Source: LBZV01 sp000993855
Lineage (GTDB): Bacteria > Patescibacteriota > Microgenomatia > Curtissbacterales > GWA2-41-24
Direction: 5' to 3'
Length of the DNA stretch: 46,623 bases
Assembly: GCA_964492425.1 (NCBI GenBank)
Contig: CAZBKB010000008.1
Location: 1 to 46,623, forward strand
The notes under the pieces are model-generated. The model was not told the DNA's origin, made no database searches, and worked only from the letters and a program-made list of their open reading frames with translations. Shown piece by piece: positions 26,816 through 35,310 of this stretch (its first letter is position 1; each line of letters starts with the position of its first letter). The translations under genes were made by a program, and so were the position numbers.

Positions 26816-26992
26816 ATGACAAAGTCACCAAAAATTTGCTTTATTATCCCCTACTTTGGAAAATTACCTCAATGGATGCCACTTTTTTTACAAAGCTGCA
26901 AAAAAAATCCCACTCTCAACTGGCACCTGTTCAACGACAAAAAACATGCGTTTTCTCTCCCGATCTTTGAAATAGATGAAACTGAAAACTAG
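26816..26992 (+). pseudogene. Remnant of a glycosyltransferase (DUF6625-like)
   Basis: A 58-codon frame begins MTKSPKICFIIPYFGKLP and continues through LFLQSCKKNPTLNWHLFND before ending at TAG 26990-26992. This is the characteristic N-terminus of the DUF6625 family (glycosyltransferase-like proteins of roughly 300 residues), cut off early. A second coding-like stretch in another frame (about 26992-27078, starting DEKNIERLLNK) follows, suggesting deletion plus frameshift. It lies between the divergent operons and is probably non-functional. The family assignment is from memory of its N-terminal motif. Confidence 0.6.
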
Positions 26993-27095
26993 ATGAAAAA
27001 AATATTGAAAGACTCTTAAACAAAACCAGCGTTGAAAATACAAAAGTCAGAAACATCATGTATAAGGTGACTGTTTAAAAATAGTTGAGTATGTT

Positions 27096-27101
27096 TATAA
27101 T
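27096..27101 (+). promoter_or_regulatory. Possible -10 element of the amino-sugar operon
   Basis: A perfect TATAAT lies 27 nt before ATG 27129, in the gap ahead of the plus-strand operon. No convincing -35 is found at 16-18 nt upstream, so the call rests on the hexamer and position alone. Confidence 0.3.
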
Positions 27102-27128
27102 GCATCTGAACTGCTCTCCAGACATTTC

Positions 27129-27563
27129 ATGGATATCAAAATAAACAAAGTCGAAAGTCACAACGATAAACGCGGAAAGTTAATTGTACTTTTAAAATAT
27201 CAGGATTTACCAAGCAGTTCCAAGAAATTCGGCGAGGTTTTTTATATAACTTTTTCCAAAAGGGGTACGACCAGGGCAAATCACTACCATAAAAATTGGC
27301 GAGAATGGTTCATTGTAGTTTCAGGGAAAATAAAAGTTGTGCTTGAAGATATAAAAACTAAAGAAAGAAAAAAGTTAACTCTAGATGCCCAAAGTCATAG
27401 CATCAAAAGACTCGAGATAGGACCATTTGTAGCCCACTCATTCACTAGCTTATCCAAACACGCAGTCTTGTTAAATTATTCAAATAAAGTTTGGATAAAA
27501 AAAGACGTTATCCCCTACATTATTGGAGGAAATACAAAAAACCAAAATGCTAAAAAAGACTAA
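27129..27563 (+). CDS. RmlC-like cupin, candidate sugar-nucleotide isomerase/epimerase
   Basis: The protein has 144 residues and a single cupin barrel. The early KRGKLIVLL and the metal/active-site-like motif TTRANHYHKNWREWFIVVSGK resemble FdtA/QdtA/WxcM (R-G-x-H-A-H-K) and the C-terminal cupin of CapF (GNHYHH). RLEIGPFVAHSFTSLS is the second cupin half with its histidine. FdtA-type proteins convert dTDP-4-keto-6-deoxyglucose to the 3-keto sugar that a DegT aminotransferase then aminates, and such an aminotransferase is encoded next. A 3,5-epimerase role is the alternative. It overlaps the following gene by 17 nt. Confidence 0.7.
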   Translation: MDIKINKVESHNDKRGKLIVLLKYQDLPSSSKKFGEVFYITFSKRGTTRANHYHKNWREWFIVVSGKIKVVLEDIKTKERKKLTLDAQSHSIKRLEIGPFVAHSFTSLSKHAVLLNYSNKVWIKKDVIPYIIGGNTKNQNAKKD

Positions 27564-28671
27564 AGTTAAAATTCCAATTGTAGACCTTGCTCAACAATTC
27601 AAGGAAACAAACAAAAATATCTTAAAGAGGTGGCAAAAGGTTCTAAGAAAGGGGGTTTTTATCTCCGGGCCAAACACCCGAGCGTTTGAAAGTTCTTTTG
27701 CTAGGTTTACAAGATCTAAATACTCAAAATCTGTAGCCTCTGGAACTGATGCTCTTAGGCTTGCTCTGACAGCGGCAGGCATTGGCAAAAATGATGAGGT
27801 AATTACTCCCAGTTTTACTTTCGTAGCTTCTGCTATGGTTATCGCACAATTGCAGGCCAAGCCTGTCTTTGTGGATATTGATGAAGAAACATACAACATT
27901 AATTCCCAAAAAATTGAGCCGGCGATCACCAAAAAAACCAAGGCTATCCTGCCCGTTCATTTATTTGGACAACCTGCAAATATGACAGATATACTCAAAA
28001 TTGCCAAAACCTACAAACTTAAAGTCATCGAGGATTCCGCTCAAGCTCATGGAGCAACTTTAGGTGGTAAACCTGCAGGTTCCCTGGGAGATATTGCCGC
28101 TTTTAGTTTCTACCCCACTAAAAATCTCGGTTCATTCTCTGATGCCGGTATGGTTACCACAAACAATAAAGATTATTTCAAACATCTTCAAAAACTATCA
28201 AATTATGGTTTCGACCCGCGGTATTTCTCTCACGAATTAGGATTTAATTCCAGAATCGATGAACTTCAAGCAGTTTGGCTTCTTGCATATCTCAAACATC
28301 TTAAAACGTGGAACACAAGACGGAGATCTCTGGCCAAGAGATATTTAAGTTTATTAAAAGATTTACCTATTAAATTGCCGGCGGAGAAAGAAGGTTTCTA
28401 TCATGTCTATCATATTTTTGCAATTCTTACCCCAAATAGAGATAAGTTGCAGAAGTTTTTATCCTCAAAGGGCATTACTACTCTTGTACACTACCCCTTT
28501 CCTATTCATGTACAACCGGCATTTAAATATCTCAAAACCAAAAAATTACCTGAAAGCGAGAAGGTTGCAAAACAAATTCTTTCCCTACCAATATATCCTC
28601 AGCTATCCCACAAAAACCAGGATTATATCTGCTACTGCATTAAGGATTTTTACCAAAAAAATGGTCGATAA
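27547..28671 (+). CDS. DegT/DnrJ/EryC1-family sugar aminotransferase
   Basis: The protein has 374 residues from ATG 27547 (MLKKTKVKIPIVDLAQQF); an in-frame TTG at 27523 with GGAGG directly after it is the less likely start. It is a fold-type-I PLP enzyme: VASGTDALRLAL binds the cofactor phosphate, EDSAQAHGA has the Asp that pairs with the pyridine nitrogen (about D163), and SFYPTKNLGSFSDAG has the Schiff-base lysine (about K192). Such enzymes aminate 3- or 4-keto sugar nucleotides. With the cupin upstream and the formyltransferase-like gene downstream, a dTDP-3-amino-3,6-dideoxyhexose (Fuc3N or Qui3N type) is a reasonable guess. Confidence 0.87.
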   Translation: MLKKTKVKIPIVDLAQQFKETNKNILKRWQKVLRKGVFISGPNTRAFESSFARFTRSKYSKSVASGTDALRLALTAAGIGKNDEVITPSFTFVASAMVIAQLQAKPVFVDIDEETYNINSQKIEPAITKKTKAILPVHLFGQPANMTDILKIAKTYKLKVIEDSAQAHGATLGGKPAGSLGDIAAFSFYPTKNLGSFSDAGMVTTNNKDYFKHLQKLSNYGFDPRYFSHELGFNSRIDELQAVWLLAYLKHLKTWNTRRRSLAKRYLSLLKDLPIKLPAEKEGFYHVYHIFAILTPNRDKLQKFLSSKGITTLVHYPFPIHVQPAFKYLKTKKLPESEKVAKQILSLPIYPQLSHKNQDYICYCIKDFYQKNGR

Positions 28672-29413
28672 ACAAAAGGCGCAAGAACTTGCCGAATATT
28701 TTAAAAAAAACCCTAAAGAAATTATCAATTTGTATAAATCTCTAAAATCACAAGCAGGTTTAGTAAAGTGGGTTCAAAAATCAAATCAAGAGTGGAAGGA
28801 GAAAAAAGTTGACCAGAAGTCTAAAAAACAAGTTGAGGGCTGGTTTAAAAGTACTCAAAACTATATTTTTGAGCTAATGGAAACTCAGTCCACGGCAAAA
28901 AGAAAAAGCTTAAACAGACAAATTATCAGAATCTGCAAACAAAACAACCTTAAAAAAATACTGGACTTTGGCTGTGGTGTCGGTCAAAACGCAATAGATG
29001 CTGCAAAATCTAATCTAACTGTTACCATGGCGGATCTCCCCTCTAAAACCTTGGATTTTGCACTCTGGCGAGCAAAAAGACAAAAACTCAACATCAAAGT
29101 TATCAAAATAACTTCTGAAAAACCCTTAAAGAAAAAATATGACGCAATTCTTACGCTTGAGGTCTTTCAACATCTTTTCAATGTGAAAAAAACAGCAACT
29201 CACCTTTTTGACCATCTCAATAAAAAGGGGTTTTTATTCTCGACGACTAGGTTCAAAAACCCAACTTATCTCATGGCCCTAAAAAGCAATTATCACCTAG
29301 AAAAAACGTTCGACCAAGAGCTTAAAAAAATTGGCTTCATTCAAAAACATAAGATATACCAATGGGGCAATGGCCAAAAGTCAAAATATCTATACGTCTT
29401 CCAAAAACCATGA
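28661..29413 (+). CDS. SAM-dependent methyltransferase
   Basis: ATG 28661 (MVDKQKAQELAEYF) is chosen, giving 250 residues. A longer open frame upstream lies wholly within the aminotransferase gene. A basic helical N-terminal region precedes the Rossmann core: KKILDFGCGVGQNAIDAA (motif I), TVTMADLPSKTLDFA and KKYDAILTLEVFQHLF. It is probably an N- or O-methyltransferase acting on the amino sugar or glycan. It overlaps both neighbours (11 nt upstream, 4 nt downstream). Confidence 0.82.
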   Translation: MVDKQKAQELAEYFKKNPKEIINLYKSLKSQAGLVKWVQKSNQEWKEKKVDQKSKKQVEGWFKSTQNYIFELMETQSTAKRKSLNRQIIRICKQNNLKKILDFGCGVGQNAIDAAKSNLTVTMADLPSKTLDFALWRAKRQKLNIKVIKITSEKPLKKKYDAILTLEVFQHLFNVKKTATHLFDHLNKKGFLFSTTRFKNPTYLMALKSNYHLEKTFDQELKKIGFIQKHKIYQWGNGQKSKYLYVFQKP

Positions 29414-30168
29414 AAGTAGCTTACCTAAGCTCAAGACCTCTTGGGGAAAAAATACTCAGATTTTTAATTGCTGAAAGTAAAAAGAAAGGCAAAGATTATA
29501 TAGATATTGTCTGTCTAGTTACGCTTAAAAAAAACCAGCTGGAAAAATCCGGTATAGATAAATGGTGGAAGGATAATATTGTAAAAATTGCCCAAAAAAA
29601 CCAGATTCCTATTGTCGACATTCAAAGCGTCCCAAAATTTAAGCCGGAGATAATATTATCTGTTTTTTACTACGACATAATTCCCAAAAGCATCATCGAC
29701 TGTGCAAAAAAGGGCGCCACTAACATACATTTTGGTTATCTTCCAAATGCAAAATATCACGACAAGCGTACCAAACATACATACCGCGGCAGAGGCATCC
29801 TATCCTTTGCAATTCTAAATAATGAAAAATGGCAAGCGGTTACATTCCATTATTTAACAGGCAAAGTAGACCTTGGTCCAATCATAGACTACGCCTGGAA
29901 CCGTATCGATAAAAAAACAACCGTCTGGAATCTCCAAATAAAATCAGAAGAAAAAGCCTACAAAATGTTTAAAAAATGGTTTCCAAAAATAGTCAGAGCA
30001 AAAAGTAAAGTAAAAACATTGCCTCCCGGAGAAGGCAATTATCATTATTTCTCAAATAAAGAGTTGTTAGCTAAAAAAAATATAAAAAAAATTGCATCTT
30101 CAGAGCAAAAAAACAAAATAAAACGTGCTTTTGATTTCCCGAACAGAAAAGGTCCTCAATATGTCTAA
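29410..30168 (+). CDS. Formyltransferase-like protein, probable sugar N-formyltransferase
   Basis: The protein has 252 residues from ATG 29410 (MKVAYLSSRPLGEKIL), which overlaps the previous stop. The formyl_trans_N core is recognisable: TNIHFGYLPNAKYHD gives the catalytic N and H (about N105, H107), and VTFHYLTGKVDLGPII gives the conserved H and D (about D154). The spacing fits Met-tRNA formyltransferase, ArnA and FdtF relatives. Position after a sugar aminotransferase makes a 10-formyl-THF-dependent sugar N-formyltransferase more likely than Met-tRNA formyltransferase. The basic C-terminus has no clear domain. Confidence 0.77.
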   Translation: MKVAYLSSRPLGEKILRFLIAESKKKGKDYIDIVCLVTLKKNQLEKSGIDKWWKDNIVKIAQKNQIPIVDIQSVPKFKPEIILSVFYYDIIPKSIIDCAKKGATNIHFGYLPNAKYHDKRTKHTYRGRGILSFAILNNEKWQAVTFHYLTGKVDLGPIIDYAWNRIDKKTTVWNLQIKSEEKAYKMFKKWFPKIVRAKSKVKTLPPGEGNYHYFSNKELLAKKNIKKIASSEQKNKIKRAFDFPNRKGPQYV

Positions 30169-31612
30169 AATTTCAGTGGTAATCCCCACCTATAATCAGG
30201 CAAGATACTTAAAAAAGTGTATAGGAAGTGTACTTTCCCAAACTAGAAAACCTTATGAAGTTATAGTTGTAGACGATCACTCCACCGACCAAACTTCAAA
30301 AATTGCCAAAAAATTCAAAACAATTAAATACATTAGACACAAAAGTAATTTCGGAGCACTAAAAACCTTCAATGACTGCCTCAGACGGGCAAAAGGAGAC
30401 TACATCTTGATGGTCTCTGGAGATGATTTTCTGGAAAATGACATTCTGAACAAAGAAACAGCTGTTTTGGAAAACAATTCCAAAGTCGGCTTGGTTTTTG
30501 CACAATCCTACGAACTGCAAAATGGCAAAAGAAAATTGATAATTCATCCCTCAGCTGGCAAGAAGAATTTCATAAGTAGAAAAAAAGAATTTGAGAAACT
30601 TTTAATAAATGGCGATTATATTCCCTACATGACAGCCCTTATTCCTAAAAAGGTTTACCAAAAACTTGGCTTTTGGGACGAAAACCTTCCCTATTCTCAT
30701 GACTATGAGTTTTTTATAAGAGTTGCAAAGAAGTACAAAATTGCCTACATTGCCGAACCTCTGGCAACATATAGAATTCATGACTCAAACTTCCATAAAA
30801 ATGAAAATCGTCTCTCGCTTTGGGAAGAAGAATTTAACTACATCATAGATAAGCATCTAAAAGATAAATCAGCGCTAAAAAAGAAAGCTCTAGTAAATTC
30901 CTATCTCAATTTAAGTACTATCGAGGCACAAAGAGGCAACTATAAAAGAGGTATGGTTCTTTTTCTAAAGGCTATGAAACAAAAACCGTCACTCATAGCC
31001 AGACCAAAAACCTATAAATCAGCACTGGAAATAGCCAAGAATTTGAAAAGTCAGAAATTGCAGAATCCTAAAAGTTCAGAAGTTAAACTCGTTCTGGGTT
31101 GCGGTTCAATACCCATGCATCCCATGCATTACAAATGGATCGACAATTCGTGGATTTTTACCGATTTATACCCACAAAATAAAAATGTCACCAAAATGGA
31201 TGTCAGAAACATCCCTTATAGAACAAGCAGCGTCGATAGACTTTACGCTTCGCACGTTTTAGAACATATAAGCCACCTAGAAACGGAAAAAACATTACAA
31301 GAATGGTACCGGGTTTTAAAACCCAAAGGTAAAGTAATTATAAACGTTCCAGATCTTGAATGGGCTTGTGAAATGTTTCTAAATAACTACAGAAAAAATA
31401 TACAAATCCCAGGTAATGCTTACAAAAACTATAAGGATCTCCTCAAAGTTTTTTACGGACCTCAAAACACAAATGGAGAAATCCACCATACAGGGTTTAC
31501 TCAAAAAAGTTTAGAAAAGGCACTCAAAACAGCCGGTTTCTCAAAGACAAATGTTCAAAAATCCTTCGATGCACACCAAATCGGCGTGCTGATCGCAACA
31601 GCCATAAAATGA
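30161..31612 (+). CDS. GT2 glycosyltransferase fused to a SAM methyltransferase
   Basis: The protein has 483 residues from ATG 30161. GT2 domain (about 1-220): ISVVIPTYNQARYLKKCI, VVDDHSTDQT, VSGDDFL and LPYSHDYEFFIRVAKKY. After a helical linker the C-terminal domain (about 305-480) is a methyltransferase of the type VKLVLGCGSIPMHP...TDLYPQ...MDVRNIPYRTSSVDRLYASHVLEHI, followed by VLKPKGKVIINVPD. This is the second GT2-methyltransferase fusion in the window, with a methyltransferase domain of a different subfamily from that at 10709. Start and stop overlap both neighbours. Confidence 0.82.
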   Translation: MSKISVVIPTYNQARYLKKCIGSVLSQTRKPYEVIVVDDHSTDQTSKIAKKFKTIKYIRHKSNFGALKTFNDCLRRAKGDYILMVSGDDFLENDILNKETAVLENNSKVGLVFAQSYELQNGKRKLIIHPSAGKKNFISRKKEFEKLLINGDYIPYMTALIPKKVYQKLGFWDENLPYSHDYEFFIRVAKKYKIAYIAEPLATYRIHDSNFHKNENRLSLWEEEFNYIIDKHLKDKSALKKKALVNSYLNLSTIEAQRGNYKRGMVLFLKAMKQKPSLIARPKTYKSALEIAKNLKSQKLQNPKSSEVKLVLGCGSIPMHPMHYKWIDNSWIFTDLYPQNKNVTKMDVRNIPYRTSSVDRLYASHVLEHISHLETEKTLQEWYRVLKPKGKVIINVPDLEWACEMFLNNYRKNIQIPGNAYKNYKDLLKVFYGPQNTNGEIHHTGFTQKSLEKALKTAGFSKTNVQKSFDAHQIGVLIATAIK

Positions 31613-32466
31613 AAAAGGTCAAAGTTTCTGTTGTAATTGTTAGTTTTAATACAAAAGAGATACTCAAAAATTGCCTAAATCTTTTAGCTAAAGCCTCACA
31701 TAAAATCAACCTCGAAGTAATAGTTATAGACAACAATTCCAAAGACGGCTCACCCCAAGCGGTTAAAAAGGAATTCCCAAAAGTGAAACTTATAAAAAAT
31801 CCCAGGAATCTATTTTTACATAAGGCTTTCAATCAGGGATTAGAAAGATCACGTGGCAATTATATACTTTTTCTAAATTCAGATACACTTCCCCAGGCAC
31901 GAACGATCCAAAAATCACTTGAATTTCTAAGACTAAACCCTAACGTTGCCGCCGTTTCCTGCAAACATATCGAACCAGGCGGTAACATTGATAAAACCTG
32001 CAGCCGCTTCCCCACCCCGCTTCTTGAAATAATCCAATCATTGGTTTTTTTAAAGCTCGCACAAAAAACAAAATTTTACAAAGATTACAAATACTCAACC
32101 TGGTCAAGAAACTCCATCAAAAATGTCAATGTCATACCAGGCTCCTACATTTTTATCCGCAAAGAAATTATCAAAAAACTTAATGGATTTGACGAAAACC
32201 TAAAACTATTTTATGGTGATGTCGATCTTTGTGTCCGCATCGCAAAACTCAAACTTCACATATACCACTTACCTCAAAGAATTATCCACTTGCGTGCCCA
32301 AAGCATCAATAAACTTCCCAAAAAACAACTCAGGGACATCGTACGAAAAGACACATTTTACTACTACAAAAAACATTTCGGTATCCTTGCCGAACTAGTT
32401 CTAAAAATCGTACTGTCACCGAATTGGCTGTACTGGAAACTAAAAAAACCCTATGAAGACAAATAA
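31609..32466 (+). CDS. GT2 glycosyltransferase, rhamnosyltransferase-like
   Basis: The protein has 285 residues. VSVVIVSFNTKEILKNCL, VIDNNSKDGS, NPRNLFLHKAFNQGL and FLNSDTLP are typical of the WbbL-like GT2 group. FYGDVDLCVRIAK is the acceptor-side acidic motif. The residue after N in NPRN-L-F is unusual, since G-F is normal in N-x-G-F-A. It overlaps the GT2-methyltransferase fusion by ATGA and the next gene by 14 nt. Confidence 0.83.
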   Translation: MKKVKVSVVIVSFNTKEILKNCLNLLAKASHKINLEVIVIDNNSKDGSPQAVKKEFPKVKLIKNPRNLFLHKAFNQGLERSRGNYILFLNSDTLPQARTIQKSLEFLRLNPNVAAVSCKHIEPGGNIDKTCSRFPTPLLEIIQSLVFLKLAQKTKFYKDYKYSTWSRNSIKNVNVIPGSYIFIRKEIIKKLNGFDENLKLFYGDVDLCVRIAKLKLHIYHLPQRIIHLRAQSINKLPKKQLRDIVRKDTFYYYKKHFGILAELVLKIVLSPNWLYWKLKKPYEDK

Positions 32467-34150
32467 ACTATGGCTGATTTTAGCAGTACTTATCATAGCC
32501 ATTCTTATGCGCTCGCCATTTCTTTCAAAAGAATTCGTACTGGAAGAAGCTCTCCATGTAAAAGTAGCAAAAGCCATAGAAGCTCACGGGTATCCAAAAA
32601 TTTATTATTCTGAACAGGCAAAAGAAGCAATTTTTCTTGATAGAACCCCTGCCCTGTTTATTCCAATTGCCATAGCAGTTAAATTAAGCGGTTCCACTGA
32701 AACCGCTATAAGAACTACTCTCATGCTGTTTTCCTTAGCAGAAATTGCAACGGTTATGCTACTCTTAAATAGAATTTTCCCCAAGAACTTCGCACTCGCA
32801 CTCATAACAGGGCTCCTTATGGCCTCTAGCCCGTACTTAATACAAACGAACCTTCAGATTCATTTTGAAAGCGCCATTTTTACATTTTTTATTACCTTCT
32901 TCATGCTATTTTCACTCTTAAAGATCAAAAGTGCACAAAATTCTATCTCTGACCACTTGCAACTATCATTAATTTTCTTTGTTGCTTTCGCAATAAAATA
33001 TGAGACAAGCCTCATGGCACTTGCCACTGTGTCTGTCTTTGCTTTTATATATTTTCGAAAATTCCTAAAAAAACTTTTTGCATTTAGCTCGTTTGCCATT
33101 ATTCTTTCACAACTTTTGCTTCTTTCATACAATCTTTATTTTGGTAACCCTCAACTTACTTTTTTACCCGCACAGAGCATTTTTTGGGTCTTCCAAAACG
33201 TAATCTTTCCTAAACTCACATCAACTGCAGCAGATCCAAAAATTATTTCCCTGTGGGCAAATAATTACTATCTTCTAATAAGGTTTTTAAGCTGGATTTC
33301 GATCCCCGCAATAATCCTTTTTATTGCGTCTGCCGCCCAAATAGCTAAGTCAAAAAAATTAATCCAGGACCCAAAAATAGTTTTTTTGCTAATCTGGTTT
33401 TTTCTTTTTTCGGGGATCTATTTAATCGCAGGTTGGGCAGGTGATTTTCCTCGATACTTTGCCACAGCAATGCCCGCATTCTTCACACTAATCAGCATAG
33501 CTGCCGTCAATCAGATCTTGTCGTCAAAACAGATTTTATCCCTACTCCAAATCTCAATTTTATTTTTTGCAAGCGGCATTGTTCTTTTTGTACTACAAAA
33601 AAACAACTTATTATTTCTGGACCATATCACAGGCTGGATACCGCAATTACAAGCACCATTTTTAACACTTACTGCATTTTTAGTGATTATCACGCTCATT
33701 TTAACTTTAAAAACCCGATTTTCAAAAGATTTATTAATTTTGCTGTCAATGGTCTATTTTGGCCAAATATTATTTCAGTTCAACCATGATTTAAATAGCG
33801 ACTATTCACTGACAAACTTCTTTGGTGCGTCTCATTTCAAAGACGCGGGCTTATTTTTAAAATCTAATTTAAATCCAAACGATGTTATTCTAACTATTGA
33901 TCCTGTTGCTTATTACTGGGACGGCAAATTTTATGATTACTATTTCTTTGGAACGAGACAAAAAGACTACCGCCAAATTTACAGTGCTCTCGAACGCGGC
34001 ACAATCAAAGCAATTGCTCTGCCCAAAAGCACGATGGCTGATCTTGCTCAAACCTCAAAAGAGCACAACACAAACATGGATCAATTAACTCGCAAGTTTA
34101 AAAATCACATTGATTTTGGTAGTAAAAATGGCATTGAAATTTACTTCTAA
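32453..34150 (+). CDS. GT39-like multi-membrane glycosyltransferase
   Basis: The protein has 565 residues with around twelve membrane segments. The first outer loop reads FVLEEALHVKVAKAI, where E-E takes the place of the usual D-E, and DRTPALFIPIAI matches the following P-P-like loop of PMT_2 enzymes. A C-terminal outer domain (about 465-565) contains NPNDVILTIDPVAYYWDGKF. It probably transfers sugar from a polyprenyl-phosphate carrier to a surface acceptor. It overlaps both neighbours. Confidence 0.75.
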   Translation: MKTNKLWLILAVLIIAILMRSPFLSKEFVLEEALHVKVAKAIEAHGYPKIYYSEQAKEAIFLDRTPALFIPIAIAVKLSGSTETAIRTTLMLFSLAEIATVMLLLNRIFPKNFALALITGLLMASSPYLIQTNLQIHFESAIFTFFITFFMLFSLLKIKSAQNSISDHLQLSLIFFVAFAIKYETSLMALATVSVFAFIYFRKFLKKLFAFSSFAIILSQLLLLSYNLYFGNPQLTFLPAQSIFWVFQNVIFPKLTSTAADPKIISLWANNYYLLIRFLSWISIPAIILFIASAAQIAKSKKLIQDPKIVFLLIWFFLFSGIYLIAGWAGDFPRYFATAMPAFFTLISIAAVNQILSSKQILSLLQISILFFASGIVLFVLQKNNLLFLDHITGWIPQLQAPFLTLTAFLVIITLILTLKTRFSKDLLILLSMVYFGQILFQFNHDLNSDYSLTNFFGASHFKDAGLFLKSNLNPNDVILTIDPVAYYWDGKFYDYYFFGTRQKDYRQIYSALERGTIKAIALPKSTMADLAQTSKEHNTNMDQLTRKFKNHIDFGSKNGIEIYF

Positions 34151-35288
34151 GTATAAAATTCTTTATATAACTTATCACCCGAACATAGGGGGTGGTGAGA
34201 CAACTCTGCTTTCGCTTTTGTCAAGACTAGATAAAAAAATATTCAAACCAATAGTGATAGTCACAAAAAAAGGCCAACTCACCAAAAAGCTAAAAAACGA
34301 AAAAGTAGAAACGCATGTTGTTCCACTAAATGGTTACCTAACAAGAATTCTTTTTATCCCGGGAATATCACCCATTGGAATTTACAATCTTTTCAAAATT
34401 GTGCAGAGAATTAAGCCGGATTTAATTCATTTAAATCATCTAAATTTAGCAGTTTATGCTGGAATTGTCGGGAAAAAACTTAAAATACCAGTTGTTGCCA
34501 CAGCGCACGGAAGTTGGGATAGCATTTATTTCTACCAGGATTGGATAAACAGGCTTTTTACAGATAAAATCTTTGCCTCAACGCCACAGATTAAAAAAAG
34601 ACTAATCAAAAGGGGCATAGTTCCACCAAGTCAGGTTAATATTATACCTTTCGGGATCGACTTAAATATCTTTAAGCCTGGCAATAAGATCGCAGCGAAA
34701 AAAAAATTCGGCTTTTTAAAAAATGACAAGGTAATTACTATCGTCGGGAGACTCGACCCTGTAAAAAACCACTTAACATTCTTAAGAGCGGCTGATGTCA
34801 TTGGCCAAAAAATCAAAAACGCTCGCTTTTTTATCGTCGGATCAAAACTGGGAAATTTCTCATCAAGCAGTAATTATCAACTTACAATCAATAATTACCT
34901 CAAAAAACATCTACTGCTTGCAAAAAAAATCACATTTGGGGGCTTTATAGAAAATATGCCAAGCGTTTACCAAGCGTCAAGCATTCTTGTCTCCACATCT
35001 GCCGCCGAATCCTTCGGATTAACAGTTATTGAAGCAGCAGCTTGCCAAGTACCAGTTGTATCAACCGAAAGCAACATAATCATAAGAAACGGGGAAACAG
35101 GCTATACGGTACCTGCAAAGAATTATTTACAAATTGCCGACAAAGTCATAAAGCTATGCAAAAATCCGATATTGGCAAAAAATTTCGGCAGGATTGCTCG
35201 AAAACGCGTATCAGAACATTTACCTATCGAATTTTACTCAAACAAGACCGAAAAAATTTACAAGCAGCTTATGACAAAGAAAAATTAA
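34128..35288 (+). CDS. GT4 family glycosyltransferase
   Basis: The protein has 386 residues from ATG 34128; an in-frame TTG at 34110 lies further inside the previous gene. GT-B fold: YHPNIGGGETTLLSLL gives the glycine loop, TIVGRLDPVKNHLTFLRAA begins the C-terminal domain, and the E-x7-E motif is in AAESFGLTVIEAAACQVPVV. It is the last gene of the plus-strand amino-sugar operon. The converging flippase ends 22 nt beyond. Confidence 0.86.
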   Translation: MALKFTSKYKILYITYHPNIGGGETTLLSLLSRLDKKIFKPIVIVTKKGQLTKKLKNEKVETHVVPLNGYLTRILFIPGISPIGIYNLFKIVQRIKPDLIHLNHLNLAVYAGIVGKKLKIPVVATAHGSWDSIYFYQDWINRLFTDKIFASTPQIKKRLIKRGIVPPSQVNIIPFGIDLNIFKPGNKIAAKKKFGFLKNDKVITIVGRLDPVKNHLTFLRAADVIGQKIKNARFFIVGSKLGNFSSSSNYQLTINNYLKKHLLLAKKITFGGFIENMPSVYQASSILVSTSAAESFGLTVIEAAACQVPVVSTESNIIIRNGETGYTVPAKNYLQIADKVIKLCKNPILAKNFGRIARKRVSEHLPIEFYSNKTEKIYKQLMTKKN

Positions 35289-35310
35289 TACGGCCTTATT
35301 TTTTACTTGA

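Noticed and set aside
28403..28660. N-terminal extension of the methyltransferase at 28661
   Set aside because: The extension lies wholly inside the aminotransferase gene in another frame. ATG 28661 gives normal overlap and protein length.
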